Below are positions 1-11,992 of a stretch of DNA of 64,000 bases, piece after piece. Source of the DNA: Gelatoporia subvermispora B. Taxonomy: Eukaryota; Basidiomycota; Agaricomycetes; Polyporales; Gelatoporiaceae. Below the pieces are notes generated by a model that saw only the letters and a program-made list of their open reading frames with translations, searched no databases and was not told the DNA's origin. Each line of letters begins with the position of its first letter. Within the stretch, counting starts at the first letter, position 1. Both the position numbers and the translations under genes were made by a program. The stretch spans positions 310,001 through 374,000 of the forward strand of contig KB445809.1 in assembly GCA_000320605.2 (NCBI GenBank), read 5' to 3'.

Positions 1-3
1 GGG

Positions 4-865
4 TTGAAATGGCGCACAGTCGAGAATTCCGCCTCACACATCATACCACATCTCAAACCCGGCTTGACAATTCTCGATGTCGGATGCGGTCCTGGAACCA
101 TTACCGTCGATCTCGCCTCTCGAGTCACGGAGGGCAAGGTTATTGGGATCGACATCGCTTCTCGACCCCTTGAGGATGCGCGAATATTTGCAGCAGAAAG
201 AGGAATCACAAACGTCGAGTTCAAAGAAGGCGACGCACTCTCAATTCCATTCCCTGACTCCACCTTCGATCTCGTTCATGCTCATCAATGCATCCAGCAT
301 TCCGGCGATCCGGTACGCGCACTCCGCGAAATGAAGCGCGTCACTCGACAGGGCGGGCTGGTTGCCGTATGCGAGATGGACTTCAGTTCCGCCGTATGGT
401 CCCCCGATATCCCTGGTCTCCGCGAACACCACGTGATGGTGTCCCCAAGTCGCCATTACCAAGGGCACAGACATGAACGCCGGGAGGAAGTTAGTAGGAT
501 GGGCACTTTCGGCTGGCTTTAGACGAAGCGACATCACCTCGACTGCAGGAGTATGGTGCTACAGCACTCCTGAAGAGCGATCTTATTGGAGTTCATTAGT
601 CAGCGAAGTGACTATGGTGTCTGACCTGGGAAGGTCGGCCGTGGCACAGGGTTTTGTCACTCAGGAAGGACTAGAGCAGATGGCACATGCTTGGGATGAA
701 TGGGGTGCTGCAGAGGATGGATGGTTTGCCGTGATCCACGGAGTAATTGTGTGTCGAGTGCGGCCCAAGGCTATAACGCCGGGAAGTGGGAACCAGGACT
801 ACAAGGTACACCTTCCTATATCGAATTTTCACGCTGGCAACGTAGCTGACGCCTTTCTGTTATGA
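4..865 (+). pseudogene. SAM-dependent methyltransferase (UbiE/Methyltransf_11 type), 5'-partial and frameshifted
   Basis: Class I methyltransferase that would transfer a methyl group from S-adenosylmethionine to a small molecule; the substrate cannot be told. The first frame shows motif I (LDVGCGPGTITVDLA, about residues 24-38), an acidic motif II region (VIGIDIA) and the motif IV/V stretch ending in FDLVHAHQCIQH. The reading then moves to another frame at about 440-472 (start ...REHHVMVS, continuation ...KGTDMNAGRKLVGWA), with no plausible intron between. So there is a frameshift, or a sequencing error in the short C run at 442-445. The C-terminal half (GWALSAGF... to WFAVIHGVIVCRV) is normal for fungal members, but the stop lies about 35 residues beyond the usual end, so the native stop may be lost. 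The N-terminus probably begins upstream of base 1. Either a pseudogene or one base error. Confidence 0.75.
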
Positions 866-1849
866 AGCTGTAGAGCATCATTATACTTGAAAGGGAACAG
901 ATATACATGGATATCACTGTTCAAATTGCTAGTCCGAAGTGAATTCGCATGTCGTGTAGTGTTGGCCAGTCGCAAAGGGTGTAGCTCGAATCGGTAGCAA
1001 CATCTGCACACTGTATGAATTTATGGTTGAGTGCATGAACTAACCACCAGCATGGCCTTTTCATTCAATCATCCCTATTACCGATAGTCAGCAAGACGTC
1101 GTACATGTGAACCGTTCGACACTACCTCTCGTGAGCACCGGTATTTATCAGTGATTTGCTTGATTTTTGCGCGAGCAGTGTCACTACTAGCCCAGCTGTC
1201 TCTTGTTTCCATACAACATATCGTACACGCTCTCGGATCTTCCGTCCTCAGAGTATAGGATATAGTTCAAGCAGGGCAAGAGGCATTAAATTAGTGCCTT
1301 TATGAGAGAATCAAGGTCATATGTCTCTGCACCTTGACATGATGAATAGATAAGAACAGCAGGGACCTTGCATTCCTAGAGCTAGATGTCTGGTACCGCG
1401 CATTCACATGAAAGCAACTACTCCATCGAGTTGACACGTAAAATCGACGAAAAGGAGCCTCCACGTCGCACGAGCGCTCGCAATGCGCGGGAAGCCGGTC
1501 CGTAATACTCCGCTAGCACGGCAACCACAGCTTTGCAGGCGAGTCGCGCATGCGCGGCAGCCTGCTGTGTCTGTCGACCTTGTTGGTCATTGATACCTTA
1601 TTGCTCCATGCCTCTCTTTTTCGCAGCTTTTCTCGACCTCTTGCACCTGTGTGCTTGAGGCCAGTAATCTGACGATACATGCTGACCTGATGGCAGCCAC
1701 TATTTCGGAAACCCCCAGATGTCAGCAACCTCGGCTTCCACAGATGTACTGTCCGTGAGTTCTACTTCGCGCATCAAACCTTAAGAGAATGTCATATAAA
1801 GAGGGACACGGCCACATTTTGGGCCATCACCACTCGAGCAGTCTCAGCC
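866..1849. other. Intergenic region with promoter of the first CYP63-like gene
   Basis: No coding sequence recognised. The downstream end holds a TATA-like element about 50 bp before the P450 start codon. Confidence 0.5.
1794..1800 (+). promoter_or_regulatory. TATA-box-like element of CYP63-like gene 1
   Basis: ATATAAA, 50 bp upstream of the ATG at 1850, a normal spacing for a fungal core promoter. Confidence 0.45.
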
Positions 1850-4094
1850 ATGAATGGCGCAGGGATTTTCGATCCCCCTCCGAGCAATTACCGTGCTCGC
1901 TTTCTGTGGCGAACGTTATCAGCGGTCTGGCGGCCCATATGCGCAACCTTCCTCTTTCTTAAGGTTGTTGGGCCTAATGCCTGGCTGCCACACGTCGTCG
2001 CCTATGGCATCTGCGTTCCTCTATGCATGATACTCATGGATAAATACAAAGAATGGTACAACCGCAAATTAGAACGGATGAACGATGCAGAACCTGTCCC
2101 GCGTGTTCGAGGGAAATGGCCGGGAAATATCGACGTTATGCTGCGCTTAGGCAAAGACATGCGCGGATCGTACGCCCTACAAGTCTTCAGCGACCTATTG
2201 GATGAATACCAGTGTAACACATTGAACATCGGCGTGCTATGGAAGGACGTGGTGCGTCGGAGATGTCCAGTCACAGTATACCTATGCCTTACTCATATTA
2301 CAGATCATCACCAGAGACGATTTCCTCATGAAGGCGGTTCATTCGACCCGTTTTCCTATGTTCCGGAGAAGCGCAGAGGGTGAAGAGCTGATGTAAGCGT
2401 TTCTTCCAATCCCACTGAAGGGCCCATATTCAATCAGCTCAGGGCCAGCTTCCTGGGGAGAGGTGTATTTGTAACGTGAGCTACACTGACTGAACCCCGG
2501 ACTTTAGCTGATCTTGTTGTCATGACTAGCAACGGCGAGGAATGGAAACATGTACGTGCGTCGTATCATTACAATGTGCACTCGTTGAGAGCATGACGAA
2601 CCTAGAATCGAGCGATGATTCGACCTTTCTTCCACAAAGAGCGTGTTTCCGACTTGCACGTAGTCGATAGATATGCTGCTCAGACGTTGGCAATCCTATC
2701 CAGGACAGCACAATCAGAGGAGATCATCGATATCCAAGACCTGTTCTGCCGATTCACTCTCGACAGCGGTGCAGACTTCATTGCAGGAATCAAGCCAAAA
2801 TCTCTCTCTGCTCAGCGTCCTGTGCCATTCAAGGCGCATCTCGGCGCCAAGGGTGCGGCCACGGATGACGAGTTCGGGACATTTGCACACGCGTTTGACA
2901 ACATACAGGTGCAAATCTCCCTGCGGTCTAGGTTTGGTACCCTTTGGCCATTGCATGAGCTGATCCACGATCGGACATCGCGAGATGCTGAGGTCATCAA
3001 ACGGTGGATTACGCCAAAGGTAGAAGAGGCACTACGGGAAAAGGCCAAAGGTAGAACGCTTGGCTTGGGGATGGACGGCGAACAACGCAGTCTGCTAGAT
3101 ACGCTGATGGAAGATACAGACGGTGGGTATTTACGTACTTCATGTCTACAGTGGTCCATGCTGACCGACCTAGATGAGGCATCGATTCGCTTTGGGCTGC
3201 TCAATGTATTGATGGCTGCTCGCGATACGGTATGCATCTGTCTCCATTCACATAAGAGGAATGTGCCAATCATGTCCTAGACAGCGGCTCTGCTATCCTT
3301 TACAACGTATTTGCTGGCGATGCACCCGAATGTAATGATACGTCTTCGACAAGAAGTGTTGGACAATTTTGGTCCTTCCGGACGGCCATCACGCGAGGCA
3401 CTTCAACGTATGTCGTATCGTACGTGGGGTTTACTTCGCCTTCTTCATTACGACCTCTCTAAGGGAAGTCTGCAGTCTCCGCAGTTCTCAATGAGTCACT
3501 CCGTCTCTTCCCTCCCGCGGCAGCGGGTGCCAGGGAGGCCGTAACGGATGGCTTCATCAAGTCAGGTGATCACGGTCGAAAGATGCACATACCAAAGGGC
3601 GCACGCGTCAGATGGATTACATTAGCCTTGCATCGCCGGAAGGACCTTTGGGGGGAGGATTCCGACGAATTCAAACCGGAAAGATGGCTGGATCCAGCGC
3701 TGATGACACGTCTCTCAGAGCGACCGACGATGTTTATTCCGTTCCTGCAAGGCCCCCGGACCGTAAGTGCTCCAAATTTGGCGCAATCGTAACTGCTGAA
3801 CTCCGCAAACCAGTGTCCCGGACAGGAATTCGCCAAGCTGGAGGTCTCGTACCTGCTGACCCGGATTGCGCAGAAGTTCTCAGTGCTTGAGCTGGTGCCG
3901 GAGGCCCTCCCGAAAGGTGCTGCGCCGCCTGAGGATTGGAAGCATCGGAAGGGCCGACAGGCCGTAGAGAAATGTTGGCCGCTTTCGTCGTTCACGATGT
4001 ACATCAAGGTGAGCTGGCAACTCATGACAAGCAGACATGACCTTATACCTATCCCCTCACCCAGGGAGGTCTGTGGGTACGCGTGCGCGAGTAG
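1850..4094 (+). CDS. Cytochrome P450, CYP63-like (clan 52), copy 1
   Basis: Membrane-anchored, endoplasmic-reticulum-type monooxygenase. CYP63 enzymes of white-rot fungi hydroxylate alkanes, fatty acids and aromatic pollutants. Exon 1 (1850-2251, 134 codons) carries an N-terminal hydrophobic anchor, then a proline-poor linker (VPRVRGKWPGNIDVMLRL). Following exons spell a coherent P450: the start of the catalytic domain (NRAMIRPFF, about 2608), I helix (LNVLMAARDTTAALLSF, split by an intron near 3230-3282), ExxR in ESLR (about 3500), the PERW region (3680), and the heme loop FLQGPRTCPGQ split by an intron at about 3763-3812. The last intron is 4009-4064 and the end is GGLWVRVRE-stop. Motif FxxGxRxCxG is complete. 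About ten GT-AG introns; no break seen. Paralogue of the gene at 21901. The exact CYP subfamily is not assignable by eye. Confidence 0.85.
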
Positions 4095-4495
4095 CTTAGT
4101 GTGGTATCATGTACTTGGAGTTAGTCACAACGGGTTTGTTGTAAGTATGAACTCTTTATTGCTATGGGACAGGACGTTTGGAACGAACTGGGCGACGCAG
4201 ATTGAGACTGGCTCAAAAAGCATTGCACCGCATGCATTAGTCTTGAAAAACTTGTGGCACGACGCTCTAGCAGCTCATTCACTTCCTCTGGTTTGAGCAA
4301 CAGCAGTGATGATAGTAATGTTGCAGACTTCTCAGCGTACTGATATCGAACACGGGCGTATGTCTGATAGTATGTGTACTGATCAATTAATTATCAAAGG
4401 CAGGACGTACAACAATCGCAATCAGAGTTGACCATGCATAGAGTATGTGACATCACAAATCAAAACAGTCGCGTATTTCCACCCAAATGTATCCG
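4095..4495. other. Convergent intergenic region
   Basis: 400 bp between the 3' ends of the P450 (+) and the DUF6534 gene (-). Nothing recognised apart from A+T-rich, terminator-like sequence. Confidence 0.4.
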
Positions 4496-6579
4496 TCAGA
4501 ACTCCGGTACAAAGATGCTCTGTGAAAAATAGTAGATGATCAACGTCCATCGGCTCGGTGACGTAGTTCCATACAGGACATACCTCGATTACTTTAGACT
4601 CCGTCATCTCCATTTCGGCAGATTTCGCAAATTGAATACCCGAAGTAATCTGTGGCTAATGGACAACTGTCAAGATGGCGCATCGATGCAGAAAATTACA
4701 TACATCGCTAGGGCGGTTGCGTATTACCGCCGTGGTCGTGTGCCCGTCTTGCATGTAGCCCATATCAAGCTGCGCAGTTTCAGTGCCCACACCTGAGGAC
4801 ATGTTACGCAGTCTCCCCCGAGCATTCAAACTGGGTTGAGACCACACCCAAAGCCACATCATGAGGACGTCTCAAAGACAGACAAATAGGACCTACGTTG
4901 CGAGCGTGGAGTTGACGTAGCCTAAAAATGGCCTTAGAGAGCGAACAATGAGATGGTAGGGGAGACAGACATTTGCTGAGGAGGAAGTATGGAACCACGT
5001 CCCAAAACTCGGTTGACTTGACTTGATTCTGCATTACATTCCAGAACATCAACGACCCTACAATAGAAATGTCGCGATAGAATACATACAAGGATAATGG
5101 TGCATGTAGCAGCGAAACTGTGCCAAGGCAATTACTACTCGTGAGAACTACGTAATGTACAATAGGACTCACAATGTCACCAATCCGGTATTGATTGTAT
5201 ACATAATCAGGATGTTAATCAGTCTGTCTGTGCTATGGGACAGTAGTCAGTACACTGCGAGACCATTTGCAAGTGAAGTGCGTTACTTCCGCAGCCCAGA
5301 GCGGCCTTTGTGCAAGTAGTAGACCAGACAAGCTGTGATGAAGAAGTCGCCCGCCATTCCGCAAGCGAGCGACGCCAAGGCTACTTTCTAGATGAGGAAT
5401 GTTCGGATCGTCCCTCGAGACATAAGTCATGTAGAACTTACAATGACCGTATGCTCTATTGCTTCCGGTTGGTCAATCCTATCACTACAACGGTATTCAG
5501 TCGATCAATCGCACGAGGAGAGATCGAGATGCGTACGCAATCGTCGCATAATCTGGTTCAAGAGCTATGAGTCACACAGGCATGAAGGGGATCAAGACTC
5601 TCACATATTCCGAGGGCTGTAGCGAACCCCGTCATTATGATCTAAATACGCGAGAGTCTCATGACTTACAGAATTGAGCCAGTGTCAAGGCAAACTGAAA
5701 GAGGACTAAGTATTTCTCGACGGCATGACAGGCAAATTCTCACAATCAATGCGGGGAATATGAGTTTGCGACCGCTCACTGCAGCGGATCAGCTAAAGAA
5801 CATATGTTGAAATGTATACTTACTGAGCCAGACACGCATGGCAAAGAAGCTACGAGGACGGTTGGTGGCATGTCTTGGGTAGGATGATAGAACGCTACCT
5901 TTGGACGAGAAGGCCTATAGATATCTGTTATCCAAATCAAAATCATCAGAACCGCCAAAGAGGACGAGCATCTTACCGTCATTCCTATTTCCACCTGAGA
6001 AGACGAAGATCAATGCATTGAAGAGTTAAGAACAAGCTGACTCACGCCGAGACTCCTACAAAGATGAGTTAGCCAGTCCTATCTGAATCACCTGGTGATC
6101 CCATATTCATTGATTGACTTACAGGTGAACACCGGACAAAGCAGCCACATTCCCGAAATTGGGGACGACATAGAACCAGACAGTATCAATAATGGCGACC
6201 ACTTGAGCGGTATCAAGTACGCTAAATAGGATGTTGGTAATCGCACGTTGCAAGGAATTGATATCCGTTTAGACGGAAACGCACAAGAGGAGGACCACCT
6301 AAAAGTGCACATGTAAGACGAAGCCATCGCTGATAAAGCAAGCATACAAAGATTCTCATATATATCGGGTCTCGCCAATAGTTGTCATAGTATATGAACG
6401 TCTGCAAAACCGTCACTCCGTAAAACCTAGGGATGACGTTCGTCTCGCTCAGCTAAGCAGGAGGAATACTGAGAGACAGTCACTCACATAATGCTCAAAA
6501 TCATACCAAGGAGGGATCCTCCAATACTTGGTTCAACTTTGGAGTGGAGTATGTCGCTGGGAATCGTGGAGGACGACAT
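4496..6579 (-). CDS. DUF6534 multi-pass membrane protein, copy C
   Basis: Basidiomycete membrane protein family of unknown function, usually six or seven helices. The minus strand starts MSSSTIPSDILHSKVEP (ATG at 6579), and exon 1 ends before a GT at the same place as in copies A and B. Next exon: GVTVLQTFIYYDNYWRDP. Then a helix exon LDTAQVVAIIDTVWFYVVPNFGN, a helix ending near 5845 (SFFAMRVWL), STEFWDVVPYFLLSK (about 5010), SLNARGRLRNMSSG (about 4830-4790), FAKSAEMEMTESKVIE, and the short last exon SIFVPEF-stop (4496-4519). This last exon matches the SVLGPDV and SVFTPDV tails of the other copies, which fixes the gene end. The middle (5850-5100) is poorly resolved and could hide disruptions. 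Opposite orientation to A and B, and more diverged from them. Confidence 0.65.
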
Positions 6580-8150
6580 GGTTGTAAAGACGAGCTGCAA
6601 GATTGATCTGCACCAGCCTAGGTCTCGATAACGAAGCCTTGGAAACTATATATCTTTGTCGGCCGATATACGAGTTATACGCAGTCCGATATTGATCTCT
6701 GTGTAGCACTAATAATACCAACGATGCAAGAACGCAAGCGGATTGCTTTGATGTGTTCGTGTCTCAAGGCACCTATCACACTTCGCTGCCAAGGGTGATG
6801 AGGGTCGCTGTAACGTCGCGTGGTATCATGGGACTCTGGAATGCAGCCGCGATGGTACTAGATTCATGCATCTGGGCTCTCACGAGAATCTGAAGCTTGA
6901 ACTCTACGATCGGATTTGGGCAGAATCCTGGTGAATTGTGCTAGATTATCAGGTAAAGCCGTGTCCGCAGTATACGGCGCCGAATGACCTGATCATCCTG
7001 CCTCTACTATCTCAGTCATAGTCTCAGTACCAGAAAATGAGAAATCTTACCTCCTCGGCTTAGCCAGAGTGAGCTCTAGCTAAGAGAGCCTAAAAATAGT
7101 TTGAACACAATCCATCAACTAGTAATCCACGTCTGAGTTGGACGGCCCGTTTGACGTCTCCGATCCCGATAACCATGACATCATCTGATATGCTCGTGAC
7201 CCTAGAACCTACTCCTGCGGAGCCAGGGCGCATTTGACCATAAGGCACGTAGGGCTTGCTTAGCACAGATGTGCATCATGTTAAGCTTCGTAGCGCACAC
7301 TGTCAAAAGTCTACGACGGCTGCCGCGGGATATCAGCTTCCACACCAGCGCCGAGTTCCCATTGATCTTCTCGTTATGATGGATGGATGCCTGTCATATA
7401 CATGGGATATCTTTCGCAGCGTTGCCTCAGGTCTCAGCATATGGCGGAGCTGTCCAGAAGCAGCGGAATCTCGGGAAATTGATATATTGATTCTTCGCAC
7501 TGTGATGCTATCTCAACCTCGCGCCCAGCATTATCACCGTTCCGTGAGATCTGAACCACAAGTTATCACTATACCCATGATGAGAGGAATTCTGTACCTA
7601 TTACGGCCGGCAGTATGGTCGCAGCGCAGATCGCAGACTTCATTCCACGGCAACGAGCGGAAAGATGGATTTAGAGCATCTTCACTATTGACCCCTGATC
7701 GCCCAATATATCGGATGTTACGTCCTGTTTCGAAATCCTGTTCATGAGTTTTGACACCATCAAAGCGGGAGTCAGTGACATCGTGTTCTTGTGAGTTGAA
7801 TTCTAGGTAATCTATTTGCATCCACTCACGGCAGGAGACTCATGTCAGCAATGGCTTCCTGGCTAAGGCCGCTTTGCAGATACGAGATGGGAACTAGAGC
7901 ATCAGTGTGGGCTGGTAGAAGGATGTTGCACCAGACACAACCCGGCTGTACTTTCGAGACCATCCCGGGCTCTACTTGAGGGGTCGCCTCACATGGATGT
8001 GTTGACGATTTTTGTTACAGAAGAAACGAAGCATAATCATTGCAAGCGACCGCTGCATCTGAGAATATTCATACATTCAATCCCAGCAACCCGTCTTCCG
8101 TACGTTCACAAGCGTACACGTATCCGTTCCTTGCAGCAAGGAGTATGATC
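6580..8150. other. Gene-poor interval
   Basis: About 1.6 kb without a recognisable gene. A 163-codon open frame at 7256-7747 (+) shows no family motif and is probably chance or a relic. Confidence 0.4.
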
Positions 8151-9072
8151 TCAAGTAAAGGTCTTTCCAGCTCTGATTGCCTTGGCGAGCTCACTCTGAG
8201 CCTCGTTGCGAAGGTAGCGACGGTAGATCTTCATATTGTGCTCTTCCAGCTACACATCTGGTCAGTGAGTAATGAACAGGGACGTGACGGAGAAACGTAC
8301 GCTTTGGGTCTTGACAACACTCTCCCTATTAGCAAGTCTCTCTGCATACTCCTTCCAGCCGGAGCCCACGGCTTCCCTCGAATAGCCGCGGTACTCAGCT
8401 ACGACGTGGTCTCTGATTACCCAGGGGACGAGGACGATATCTACGAGGCTGAACTGCTCTCCCATAAACCAAGGACCCTTGACCTTCTCCGCGATGGTGC
8501 GCATTGCCTTGATGGTGTCCTCCAGCGCCGCACGCTGCTTGTCGGGCTCCTGCATTTGCACGAGACGTTGAAAAGGCGGTATGACTGATTTCACGATATA
8601 GTCGATCCAAAGGCGTGCATATGCACGATCCAAGGGGTCCGCAGGCAGAAGGGGAGGAGTGTTCGGGTAAGCGTCTTCGAGGAATTCGCAAAGCACAAGC
8701 GACTCGTAGAGCGCTCGTTCCTTGTACTTTATGGCAGGCACAAGTCCTTTCGGATTAATCTCTGCAGACGGTAGATATAGTCAGTGGCGTCGCTACAAAG
8801 GCGGCATCACTTACCGAGGAATTCCTTGTCTTTGTGGAAGGGATTCTCTTCCTTGTACTGGTACGGGATGCCCTTCTCCTCCAGTGCAAGCCACGTTCGG
8901 GCAGCGTATGGACAGAACTGCGTTGGAGTCAGCGTCTGACGCCTGCAACATGACGCTACAGTCTCACCCATGCACAGTAGAAGACGAGGTCCTGCGGGTC
9001 CTGGTGCTTTGCAACGGTCTCCGCTGCGGGACCAGTCGCAATCGGGTATACGTCGGCGTCGGGATGGCTCAT
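8151..9072 (-). CDS. Glutathione S-transferase, omega-like (CPYA active site)
   Basis: Cytosolic GST or glutathione-dependent thiol reductase. Four exons join in frame to 255 aa: 9072-8968 (35 codons, starts MSHPDADVYPIATG), 8917-8815, 8761-8301 and 8249-8151. The thioredoxin-fold N-domain has the cysteine active site FCPYAARTWLALEEK (Cys at about residue 37), the cis-Pro region GLVPAIKYK, and the glutathione-contact sequence ERALYESLVLCEFLEDAYP, the usual E-S pair. The alpha-helical C-domain follows (ARLWIDYIVKSVIPPF, WFMGEQFSLVDIVLVPW). The Cys-type site suggests deglutathionylation or reductase activity rather than classical conjugation (family knowledge). The upstream in-frame Met at 9210 would add 46 unrelated residues, so 9072 was preferred. 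Intact. Confidence 0.9.
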
Positions 9073-9911
9073 TGGTGTTTGGAAGGATCTGAAGACGTGC
9101 TTCAACCCAACTACCCGCCTGATAAACGCACGGACAAGCTTAGTCATGATATTCCGGACGCCAACCTCGCGGGGTCTGTTTGTGCAAGTGTAGAACATCA
9201 GAGCGAACACCCGTGATTCGAGGAAACTTATAACTTGCAGTCCCTATATGTCAGGCTACATTCCCATTTTTCATGGCAGTCTGAGAGTCGCGCAGTGTAG
9301 ACGGGTCGGCTCCTTGAAGGAGTGTGCCAAAGAACCTGATGTCTTCATCAACGAAACTTCTGCCGGGAGCCGGACAAGAATGCGCTTCTGGGCACAGGGG
9401 AGGTCTAATGGACGGAAGCAAACTGTAAGTTCCGCATGAGGCTGGGTTGAGATGAAGGATGCCGAAGCAACAGAAGATCTGCCGTGTGAATTCGCACGGC
9501 CTCATCCGGTTGAGGGCGCTTCCATCTCAGCAGCCGCAGCCACGATGCCTCCTCCATGATGCTTGCAGCGCAGCCGCGCAGCGTGGCACTCAGCGGAGAG
9601 CACGCATCGCATTGATCAGAGGATGACCTTTCCGTTGCGCTTCTTTTCCCTCACCCTGGTCAGATGTCCCGGAACGTTCTCAGCAGTGAAGGTCCCCTAA
9701 GTTAGTAAGTTATTTATCGAATTCTCTGCATTCACGCTCCACGTATCCGATTTATTCTCAGTATCCTCTCATGGATGTCACGAGCAAAGACTCCTTGTGT
9801 CTGTTTTTCACACAGTCCTTACTTCCCCGCTCTGGTATGAGATTTCAAGGTCTGTGCCATTGAAGGATCTGGAAGAACGGCCTGCCTCGAACAACCTTCA
9901 CGACAATCCGG
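9073..9911. other. Divergent intergenic region (GST / MFS promoters)
   Basis: About 840 bp between the starts of the GST (-) and the MFS gene (+). No coding motif recognised. Divergent placement would allow shared regulation (inference). Confidence 0.45.
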
Positions 9912-11720
9912 ATGGTGAGCCCCACGTATCAAGTATTGGCTCAAAACACTCAAACGTGCACTTGGGACAACTGTGCATCTCTTCGTACGCAGTATATTGA
10001 CCCTAAAAGGCAGCCGGCAAACGCTGGGTCTGCATCGCCTAGCATCGTCAGTGTCGCGAAACCTGAAACTCCGAAGGATCACTGTGAAGTCCAAGCACAT
10101 CCGACATCCGAGAAGTCTCCCGTCCGTGTAAAGGCAGACATCATCACAGTCGCAAATGCTGCTACCGCTCTTGCTGAGTTGCCACTAGAATATAATCCTC
10201 GACATTGGAGTACGGGTCGTAAATGGGTCAACGTCGGACTCATCGCCATACAAGACACTTTTTCGCCCATCTCTAGCACCCTCCTAGCAGTCGGCCAGGG
10301 AGACATAGACGCAGAGCTCTCTGTAGGAAACCCACGCCTCACTGCTATGCCCGTCGCTATGTTCGTGCTGGGCCTAGGTTTAGGCCCTCTATACCTCGCA
10401 CCGCTCAGCGAAATGTTTGGCCGGCGAATCGTATATAACATCAACACGGCCCTATGTACTCTCGCTACCGTGGGGTGTGCGCTTGTGCATAATGATGCTG
10501 GTCTTATTGTTCTTCGACTCATCGCTGGCTTGACGGGGGCCGCAGGACCGGGGCTGGGCGGAGGAACTATTGGAGACATGTTCGCCGCTGAGGATCGCGG
10601 CGGAGCCCAGGCTGTCTACGCTCTTGGAGTGACACTCGGTCCCGTCATCGGTGGTATTATGGGAGGGTACATCACAGAGCATCTCGGTTGGCGTTGGTCG
10701 ATGTGGATATGTGCGATCGTGTACGTCCTACTAGTCACGGTAATCTTAGGCCAAAAGTTAATCCAGAGTAGTGGTGGAATTACAACAGTGGCATGTGTGC
10801 TGCTCTTTCGAGAGACTTATGCCCCATACCTACTTGCGCGGCTCCGAGGGCAGAGGTATGCTCCAACATCTACCGGAAGCTTCACTCATGCTATCACGCG
10901 GCCTTTACGAATGTTGTTCTTCGCACCCATTGCAACAGTCATGAGCCTATACATGGCAATCGTATACGGCATGCTATACTTGCAGATCGTGACCATTCCG
11001 CTACTCTTCGGGCCTACGCCTCTATACGGCTTATTCACCTACGGCTGGACGAATGGGAATGATGGCCTGGCCTATCTAAGTGTTGGTGAGTGCATTTTGC
11101 GGATAGGGAGATTGGTGCTGAGAAGCCCTATTCAGGTGCAGGAGTGTTACTGTCTTTCATCACTTCCATCTTGACACTCAATCGCTCGTATCGTGCCCTC
11201 TGCAAGAGGTACGGTGAAGAGAAACCCGAATACCGGATGCCATACATGCAGGTTGGAATGCTTATAGCACCAGCAGGGATGTTCATGTACGGCTGGGCAG
11301 CGCAAGCGCGCGAGCACTGGATAGTCCCACTCATTGGAGGGGCGATATTCATCTACGGAGGCCTCATATCGTTTGTACGGCGTGTTCTTCTCCCGCCAAG
11401 CATGTACTGATTAGCCAGGCAGACATGTATTCAAGTATACATAGTCGATGCGTTCGGCAAGTACGCGGCCTCAGGACTGGCGGGAGCGATTCTACTACGC
11501 AGTGTAGGCGCCGCATTGTTCTGCATCTTTGGTGCCAATTTGTATCAAAGTCTGGGGTATGGGTGGTGCGTTACTCATCTTACGCCTTATTCAGAGTTCT
11601 GAACGCTCGATTGACAGGGGCTCGAGTGTGGTCGCGTTGATATGTGTAGGTGCTCTGCCCATTCCAACCATTCTTTGGATCTATGGAGAACGCTTGCGTG
11701 CACACCCGTTTATCTTCTGA
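9912..11720 (+). CDS. MFS transporter, DHA1-like drug:H+ antiporter type
   Basis: Plasma-membrane efflux carrier driven by proton exchange. Four exons (9912-11085, 11136-11374, 11423-11565, 11618-11720) join in frame to 552 aa. After a hydrophilic N-tail comes TM1 (WVNVGLIAIQDTFSPISSTLL), the motif-A loop of this family (LAPLSEMFGRR, about residues 153-163), motif C in TM5 (GVTLGPVIGGIMGGY), the central loop with LLFRETYAP, then six C-terminal helices ending YGERLRAHPFIF. Each intron has a good donor and an in-frame acceptor; that at 11566-11617 restores the family sequence LGYGWGSS. Intact. Lies between a GST and a GMC oxidase, so a detoxification or product-export role is plausible. Substrate unknown. 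Confidence 0.88.
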
Positions 11721-11992
11721 TATACCTCTGAGGCCTTGTATATTGGCACAAGCTCATATCACGTCGAATGAGCTCTAGACCTCGTTCGTCGCTTACGCAT
11801 GTTCCGACATAGCAGGTATCGCTCAGCACACTACTTGCATTCCGTCTTTGGCACAGACATCAGTGCTTTGCATAAACGGATACAACAATTGAGATACATT
11901 GATAGCGCAGCCGGGGCTGTCGGCTTGGGTCTCAGACCCGTGGGCTTCGAATAGATACAGGTGATAAATACAGCAAAGACACCTCACGAGCG

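Noticed and set aside
7256..7747. 163-codon plus-strand frame
   Set aside because: No motif, no plausible partner exons and an unremarkable composition.
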